A model generated the notes under the pieces. The model saw nothing but the letters and a program-made list of their open reading frames with translations, was not told the origin of the DNA and searched no databases. From Vibrio coralliilyticus ATCC BAA-450 (GTDB lineage Bacteria > Pseudomonadota > Gammaproteobacteria > Enterobacterales > Vibrionaceae): a DNA stretch of 64,000 bases. Position 1 is the first letter of the stretch. Each line of letters opens with the position of its first letter. Where the stretch lies: contig NZ_ACZN01000016.1 of the NCBI RefSeq assembly GCF_000176135.1, positions 124,001 through 188,000 on the forward strand, read 5' to 3'. A program made the translations under genes and the position numbers. Shown piece by piece: positions 58,557 to 64,000 of the stretch.

Positions 58557-61500
58557 ATGAGCAACCACAACCCCCTTCCTCCTAAGAAATCCATGTTTTG
58601 GAACGATCAGAGCTTCAGCCATGATGATGCGGTCACAGCGTATGAGCAAGATGGCACTCTTACATCCTTTAATCAGATGTCTGACTTGGAATCTGATGAT
58701 CTTGCAGGATCGCCACCTGAACACAGCATGTTTTGGGAAGGGGGGACGGAAAAAATTGAGCCGCCAGAACAAGGCGTACCCGAAGAAAAACTCAACTTAA
58801 AGAAAAAAGAGGTAGAAGGGGAAACAATCAATATTGTTCCTGTGCGTTACGCGATAGATGAAATCGAAGACCCGGAAGCTGAGCCTGCTACAAAGCCATT
58901 TGGATTGCCTGAAGATTGGAAGGGGAAAGGCTCAACAAAATACAGTGCAGATTCAGGCTTAAGTTATACGCTAAGACAACTGCGTGATGGTTGGCTATAC
59001 GTTTATGACCACATGACAAAAGAGCTCGATGAATACGAAGTAAAGGGCGTGAACTTCACTCAGTATCTGATGGGCGAAAGTGAAGATCCTGAACTAGGTA
59101 AAGACAGCCGCGGTCAGGCACAAGAAGCAAAGCCTTATATCACTTATTCTACAAAAACCGCCATTTCATGTGTGTTCTCAAAACATCGTTGGAGCTGGGA
59201 AAGCTACGAAAGAGTCCGTGCTGGCGAAGCGAAGAACGGCCAGTTTATGTCTACTCGGGCATTAAAGCTGCCAGATGCTTCTGATGTCGGCGATATTGAG
59301 CTGTTATCACAAGTGGCGGATATAGAGGAGAGTGCGGTTGAGGACCAGCGTTTTGCTAACAGCAGTGTTCTAACCTCGGTGGATAGTGAGTACCCAGATC
59401 TAGAAGTGAAACCTGTGGCATCCGCAGCCGAGATTAAAAGTGCTTTACCCCCTGAAGAAGCTGCTTGCATCATGGCAATTGATGATTACTTGGCAGAAGG
59501 GCGGGATGTCTCTGCGTATTTTGTAGGTGTTGCATCTCCTTATCGGTTATTCGAAGAACAATACACCAACCAATGGGCTCTGATGCAAACCGCCATGCAG
59601 CTTTGCATGTTTGGCTCAAAAGATGATCTCAAGATGCCATCTATCGTCAAGCGAAGAGGCCAAGAGCTTGAGTTCTATAAAGACCTTTCTAGCTATTATT
59701 CGAGCCGAAATATTATTGATATTGCGAAGAAAAATGAGGCATACCCAGGGCAGTTCAATGAAATAAACAGTGAACTTAATAAACTCTATGGCTCGAATAT
59801 GTCTTCGGCTATGGAGTCAAAAGAGGCGTATTTTGAAGAGAAATACAATGTCTCGCCTGCCAAACTAAAAAGCTACGATACATGGGCAGCAACAGATAAA
59901 TGGAGAAAAATGCTGGACTGGCAGCGAATGTTCTCTGAAATGGAGGAGCTGACCAAGAAGCGCGAGGAACTCTTCGAACCGGTGGCAAAGGTGAGAGAAG
60001 ATTTCCACAAGAACTTAGAGAAACTTTCCCCGCACCGTATTGAGTGGCTGATGGACTTATGGGATAGGGAAACTCAGGATGAGTTACTCCACTATCACAT
60101 GCAAATAGTCGAGGCAGTCACTTTTATCCAAAGTGAACAAGATCAAGAGTTTGTTGCCGCACAATTTGACAACCCGACGACGATTATCCCACTAAACACC
60201 AGTGGTTTTAGCCGTGAGCTATTCAGTATTCTGGGTTCCGCTATTCCATTAAGTATCGATGATGCATCAGCGATTTCGGCGGATCAGCAAACAGAGTCTT
60301 CAATGCAGGACAAGTTTGCTTCGGCAGCTTCAAATTGGGGAAGCGCTACAGGTATTTACAGCAAGCTGGTGGATTTTCTAACCAACGAAGATGTTTATGG
60401 CAGCGAACTGCTTAAACCTCTGAGTGACGGAGCAAAGAATATTCACTTGCTTATCCACGAATTTGTTGAAGCGCTGTCACTTGCCGCGCCAAAAACGAGT
60501 GCTAGCTTCATCGCTCAGTCATCCGTACTGGTTCTATCTGCAGTTGCCCCGACTGCCACAGCGAATACAACGTACATGCGAATGGCTATGGCTGAACGCC
60601 TTGCTCTCAAGATGGGGCTGGAAGTGCCAGATGACTATTCAACGAAATTTGTCGAGTGGCGAGATAAGATCAAACGTAATGAGGCGACCTTAAAAGAATC
60701 CAAAGCGATGGTGGATGCGTTTAATCGTAATGATAAATCAGTATCCAAGAGTGCTTTCAAGGCAGCTCGGGAAAAATACACCAACGCTAAAAAAGTACTC
60801 AGAGCCAGCATGTTGGAGTACCCACAAAAGATTGTCTTACCGAGAGATTTCGCATCTGCGATGGCCAACGCACATATGGACATCCTTAAGGGTAAAATTG
60901 ACAGGCTCGGAGATTACTATAAATCGGTAGGCGGGCTCGGCTTCATCGGTTTGTTATTCAACCTGATTTCATTTCATGACGCCTTGGAAGACGCATTTGA
61001 GGATGACTTTATTCAGACAGATGAGTATCTGGCAATTATTCAAACAGGGATGTACTCGCTTTCTGCAGTTGTCGGTATTCGTGCTGGGAAAGCTTGGTCT
61101 GAAGCGTTGACTGGTAAGGTGCATTTACGAAGAGCTTCGCTTAGAGCTTTGATTATCAAACGTAATGAACTCGGTGTTAAATCTGGAGAGCTAAGAAAAT
61201 TAATGAGGTTTAACAAATGGTTAGCAGTTGGAGCTGTAATTGGGCTATTTGCTACTGCAATTGAAGGATATCGAGTGTATCAAAAGTATAAAGTTAGCTC
61301 AGGCATCGAAAGGCACCTATTGTTTGCTCAAGGCTTTTCGCTGGTAGCATCAGCAGGTGTATTGACAATTCAGACGGTAGGATACACGGGCTTTTTGTCT
61401 TTGTCTGTAACCGTAGGCGCTTTCGCTACAGGTGTTCTTGCAGTGGCCGTAATGATATATGTGGCAACAAACTTTTTACTTGAAGCTACAAAAAAAGACG

Positions 61501-62081
61501 ACTATCAAAAGTGGCTTTCTGAGCTTCCTTGGGGACGTGATGCTAGTCGAAAACAGTGGAGCACAAGTCAAGATTTTGAGCTGCAAGTATCTGAAAATTC
61601 GGTGATAGTAGAAAAGGCGTTAAAAAAACTTCAAGATATTGTTCATCAGCCTGTTGTAAAGCAAACTCCTATAAATGCTATCGAACCTAATTATCATGGT
61701 CCTGCCGCTGTGAGAGTTACTCAGACAGCAATTAAAGTGGATGTTTTAATTCCCAATGGCGCGCGTATAGATGCTTTTCGGATTCACAGCAATTTTGATT
61801 TATCCACAGCTGAAAACACAAATTGGTTGTTAAATAAGCAAGACAACCAGCCTAGTAAATATACATTCACTCTACCAATTAGACAGAATGAAGAATATTT
61901 TACGATGAAGGTGGAGTACGTCGTTTTTGATAATGAGCCAAATAGTGAATCGGTAAGAAGTGCATATTTCTATCAAAATGCTGTAAAAAATGAAGTAGCA
62001 TACACATCGAATTCTGATGAAAAGAAAGTTGCACGTTATTCATCGAATCTAACAGCTAATAGTATGACAGTTTTTTATTGA
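58557..62081 (+). CDS. VasX-like (T6SS-effector-type) large membrane toxin
   Basis: A 1174-residue protein. The N-terminal region matches the VasX/BTH_I2691 toxin family: INIVPVRYAIDE (about residues 90-101) and the hallmark YTLRQLRDGWLYVYDHMTK (about 136-154). A long helical region follows. The C-terminal third has hydrophobic segments near 650-670, 792-806, 888-905 and a double one at 920-977 (GFLSLSVTVGAFATGVLAVA), as in colicin-like pore formers. In V. cholerae, VasX is a type VI effector that permeabilises membranes. Here no VgrG, Hcp or PAAR gene is in the window. Two SMFW motifs near the start (residues 12-15 and 57-60) are unusual. The ATG at 58557 is preferred over a TTG at 58518. 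Immunity-like genes follow. Confidence 0.85.
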   Translation: MSNHNPLPPKKSMFWNDQSFSHDDAVTAYEQDGTLTSFNQMSDLESDDLAGSPPEHSMFWEGGTEKIEPPEQGVPEEKLNLKKKEVEGETINIVPVRYAIDEIEDPEAEPATKPFGLPEDWKGKGSTKYSADSGLSYTLRQLRDGWLYVYDHMTKELDEYEVKGVNFTQYLMGESEDPELGKDSRGQAQEAKPYITYSTKTAISCVFSKHRWSWESYERVRAGEAKNGQFMSTRALKLPDASDVGDIELLSQVADIEESAVEDQRFANSSVLTSVDSEYPDLEVKPVASAAEIKSALPPEEAACIMAIDDYLAEGRDVSAYFVGVASPYRLFEEQYTNQWALMQTAMQLCMFGSKDDLKMPSIVKRRGQELEFYKDLSSYYSSRNIIDIAKKNEAYPGQFNEINSELNKLYGSNMSSAMESKEAYFEEKYNVSPAKLKSYDTWAATDKWRKMLDWQRMFSEMEELTKKREELFEPVAKVREDFHKNLEKLSPHRIEWLMDLWDRETQDELLHYHMQIVEAVTFIQSEQDQEFVAAQFDNPTTIIPLNTSGFSRELFSILGSAIPLSIDDASAISADQQTESSMQDKFASAASNWGSATGIYSKLVDFLTNEDVYGSELLKPLSDGAKNIHLLIHEFVEALSLAAPKTSASFIAQSSVLVLSAVAPTATANTTYMRMAMAERLALKMGLEVPDDYSTKFVEWRDKIKRNEATLKESKAMVDAFNRNDKSVSKSAFKAAREKYTNAKKVLRASMLEYPQKIVLPRDFASAMANAHMDILKGKIDRLGDYYKSVGGLGFIGLLFNLISFHDALEDAFEDDFIQTDEYLAIIQTGMYSLSAVVGIRAGKAWSEALTGKVHLRRASLRALIIKRNELGVKSGELRKLMRFNKWLAVGAVIGLFATAIEGYRVYQKYKVSSGIERHLLFAQGFSLVASAGVLTIQTVGYTGFLSLSVTVGAFATGVLAVAVMIYVATNFLLEATKKDDYQKWLSELPWGRDASRKQWSTSQDFELQVSENSVIVEKALKKLQDIVHQPVVKQTPINAIEPNYHGPAAVRVTQTAIKVDVLIPNGARIDAFRIHSNFDLSTAENTNWLLNKQDNQPSKYTFTLPIRQNEEYFTMKVEYVVFDNEPNSESVRSAYFYQNAVKNEVAYTSNSDEKKVARYSSNLTANSMTVFY

Positions 62082-62090
62082 GGTGCGCTG

Positions 62091-62984
62091 GTGGCATATT
62101 TACCTTTTTATATCACTCCAGAAGAATTTACAGAGTTAGAAGATAAAAAAGAAAGAGAGTTTAGAGAAGCGAAAGACTCTCTTTCTTGGACCAGCTATAA
62201 CCTCGATGAAAAAGATAGATGGATTCGAAAGAAGCTGTGGTTCTTTATCACGGCTTCCGTTTCTGTGTTGCTAATTGGGGTCGGGATGCTAGCAGACTTT
62301 GAAATGTGGATGCGTATGGAAGGGCTCGCTCTTGCTACAATGCTTGCATTGATTGTGGTGTGGTTTTCTACATACGTTAGCTATGCCTGCGATGATCGGT
62401 TTGACTATGTTTTCTCTAAAAGAGGAACCGCCGTCTTTCAACGCTTTGGAGAGCCTGATTGGGTACCTGCTGCCGTGAAAGGTATGGGAATTATTGGTAG
62501 TGTCGGGTGTATTATTTTAGTGGCTGTTGTTGGGCCTGTTGCTTTAGTGGGGCTTGGAGGTTTTATGCTAGTGTCGTTTGCTCTAGTGTCTAGAAAGCCT
62601 CATGAGCCGACTAGAATGGTTGTACCTACAGAGCAATACCTGATGGTTAAATATAACCGGAAGCGTAATGTGGTATGTATTTATTCTAAGATAGACGTAT
62701 GTATGCCTTCTCCACATGAAGAAGACTCTGTGTTTCGTGCTCAGTCAAAGGGAGAATTATACCTTTTCCCTGAAAATTCAGCTCAATTCGACAAAATATT
62801 GAAAACGTTGAATGATAGTTCATCTATTAGTGTGGAAGAGGAGGACGATTATGAGGCGCTTTTTGACACGAAGAAACGGCCTCAGATAGTCAAAGCTGTT
62901 CGTCGAGCTAAAGCTACTTACTCGATGGAAGATGCGGTTAACAAACGTCACCTACCGACGCCACCCCCAAAAAAGCCTAGATAA
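62091..62984 (+). CDS. Probable immunity membrane protein 1
   Basis: A 297-residue membrane protein starting with GTG nine bases after the toxin stop, with GAGGTG as its binding site. It has a cytoplasmic start (YLPFYITPEEFTELEDKKE), two membrane helices at about 50-69 and 78-98, a charged loop (DDRFDYVFSKRGTAVFQRFG), two more close helices at about 131-166 and a long cytoplasmic tail ending in SMEDAVNKRHLPTPPPKKPR. Tight coupling to the toxin and the membrane layout suit an immunity protein that blocks the toxin in the inner membrane, as TsiV2 does for VasX. The function is inferred from position. Confidence 0.72.
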   Translation: MAYLPFYITPEEFTELEDKKEREFREAKDSLSWTSYNLDEKDRWIRKKLWFFITASVSVLLIGVGMLADFEMWMRMEGLALATMLALIVVWFSTYVSYACDDRFDYVFSKRGTAVFQRFGEPDWVPAAVKGMGIIGSVGCIILVAVVGPVALVGLGGFMLVSFALVSRKPHEPTRMVVPTEQYLMVKYNRKRNVVCIYSKIDVCMPSPHEEDSVFRAQSKGELYLFPENSAQFDKILKTLNDSSSISVEEEDDYEALFDTKKRPQIVKAVRRAKATYSMEDAVNKRHLPTPPPKKPR

Positions 62985-63013
62985 ATGCTTTAGCAAGATT
63001 TGAGTATTGGTTA

Positions 63014-63907
63014 ATGTCGCATTTACCTTTTTATATAACGTTAGAAGAATTCTCAGAGTTACAAAAAAAACAGATAGAAGATATAGAGAATAGTACTCAG
63101 GTTTTTTCTTGGACCAGTTTTAACTTAGATGAAAAAGATAGATGGCTTAGAAAAAAGTGGTGGTTTTTTCCTATTCTATTAATTTCTGCACTTCTGATCG
63201 GTATTGGTTTAGTTGCAGATATAGAAATGTGGAAGAACATGGAAGGGCTTGCTATTTCTACTTTAGTCGGACTCTCTATAGGCTGGTTTGCAACATATAT
63301 AAGCTTTGCATCGGATGATCGGTTTGATTACATTTTATCCAAAAAAGGTATTGTTGTGCACCAGAGCTTAGGTGAGCCACTTTGGGTTCCTAACGTAGTT
63401 AAAATTATTGGGACTTTGGGAAGCGCAGTTTGTTTAATCCTTGTTGCTTTTGTTGGCCTTGCAGTGTTAGTGGGTGCCGGAAGCTTTATGCTGGTATCGT
63501 TTTTTTTGATAAATAGAAAGCAAGATGAAGCTTATCGTCGAGTAGTTCCATATGACCAATTCATGGCTATAAGAGCTAATAGAGAAAGAAATATTATATG
63601 TATATTTACAAGTATTGATTCATGCATTCCATCAATGAAGAATGAAGGGTATATATATCGAGCCTTAGCGAAAGCATGTATACCTATTTTCCCTGAAAAC
63701 GAAGCGCAATATTCAAACATTGTTTCACTGTTAGAAAATGATATTGGGCTAGTTGTTGAAAATGTTGAAGATCTCGACTTGATTTATGACTGTGAACAAG
63801 GTCCAGAATCATTCAAAACCTTCCATCAAAAAGGCGAGCATTATTCTATGGAAGATGCTGTGACAAAAAGAGATCATCCAGCTCCACCACCCAAAAAAGC
63901 AAGATAA
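63014..63907 (+). CDS. Probable immunity membrane protein 2 (paralogue)
   Basis: A 297-residue paralogue of the preceding protein, identical in length and layout. Both ends are conserved (LPFYITLEEFSELQKKQ and SMEDAVTKRDHPAPPPKKAR), as are the DEKDRW-x-RKK segment before the first helix and DDRFDYILSKKG in the loop, while the helices and the cytoplasmic tail differ more. It starts about 30 bases after the first copy. Tandem immunity copies often protect against several toxin variants or result from duplication. The function is inferred. Confidence 0.72.
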   Translation: MSHLPFYITLEEFSELQKKQIEDIENSTQVFSWTSFNLDEKDRWLRKKWWFFPILLISALLIGIGLVADIEMWKNMEGLAISTLVGLSIGWFATYISFASDDRFDYILSKKGIVVHQSLGEPLWVPNVVKIIGTLGSAVCLILVAFVGLAVLVGAGSFMLVSFFLINRKQDEAYRRVVPYDQFMAIRANRERNIICIFTSIDSCIPSMKNEGYIYRALAKACIPIFPENEAQYSNIVSLLENDIGLVVENVEDLDLIYDCEQGPESFKTFHQKGEHYSMEDAVTKRDHPAPPPKKAR

Positions 63908-64000
63908 AGCATGACTTAATGCCTAAGCCAACAAGATGCCTCGGTTAAACTGAGAATGACTTGTGAATACCTTGTAGAGTTTGGATTGAAACTCGAAAGG

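Overview
The window looks like chromosomal DNA of a marine gammaproteobacterium, most likely a Vibrio or a close Vibrionaceae relative. The reasons are a divergent maoP/hdfR pair, an NhaD-type Na+/H+ antiporter, a DUF3081 protein, a sodium-coupled SLC13 carrier, a Fur-regulated siderophore receptor, AT-rich intergenic DNA and many strong stem-loop terminators. The genus is inferred from gene content and not proven. No rRNA, tRNA, CRISPR array, phage or insertion sequence was seen.

Layout. 1-9.2 kb: the end of a GGDEF protein, two LysR regulators each divergent from a small enzyme gene, a Cys-rich YraQ/ArsP-like permease, an AEC transporter, a CsaA-like tRNA-binding protein, an SRPBCC protein and an unusual triple RidA fusion. 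9.9-18.4 kb: a DMT exporter, an unlisted 46-residue entericidin-like lipoprotein, an ArsR-SigZ-GST cluster that shares a 22-bp operator with the permease 8 kb away, a nucleoside-recognition membrane protein, a MAPEG protein, an acyltransferase, and a TetR regulator with an alpha/beta hydrolase. 18.4-31.6 kb: an SLC13 carrier behind a hairpin that masks its ribosome binding site, a two-component system with a periplasmic partner, maoP/hdfR, a frameshifted azoR, and an RND pump divergent from its own two-component system. 31.6-45 kb: a DUF1501/DUF1800 pair with an upstream two-component system, an alkylation-repair operon (Ada/AlkA fusion, Ogt, lipoprotein), NhaD, YjiH/YjiG and a HAF-repeat protein. 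44.7-49.7 kb: an AraC regulator and TonB receptor with Fur-like boxes, then a subtilisin-like protease gene broken by a stop codon and a 5-bp duplication. 50.2-53.4 kb: a membrane protein joining a ToxR-like winged helix to an EAL domain, and a dicarboxylate or amino-acid symporter.

The right end (about 54.0-63.9 kb) is the most interesting part. A regulator fusing a degenerate NtrC-type AAA+ domain to an AraC DNA-binding domain is followed by nine small RebB-like (R-body) or related genes plus one coiled-coil gene, all on the + strand. Immediately downstream are a 1174-residue VasX-like, colicin-type membrane toxin and two tandem paralogous membrane proteins that look like immunity proteins. 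R-bodies are protein ribbons that uncoil and, in Caedibacter, are tied to killing of Paramecium, but the toxin there is not defined. A reb cluster next to a pore-forming-type toxin and its likely immunity genes suggests a combined R-body/toxin weapon. That functional link is an inference from gene order.

Regulation visible in sequence: a TATTTC-N10-GAAATA operator in two promoter regions, two Fur-like boxes, two mRNA hairpins that bury Shine-Dalgarno sequences (SLC13 and DUF1800 genes), and three hairpins inside the reb cluster that could set subunit ratios.
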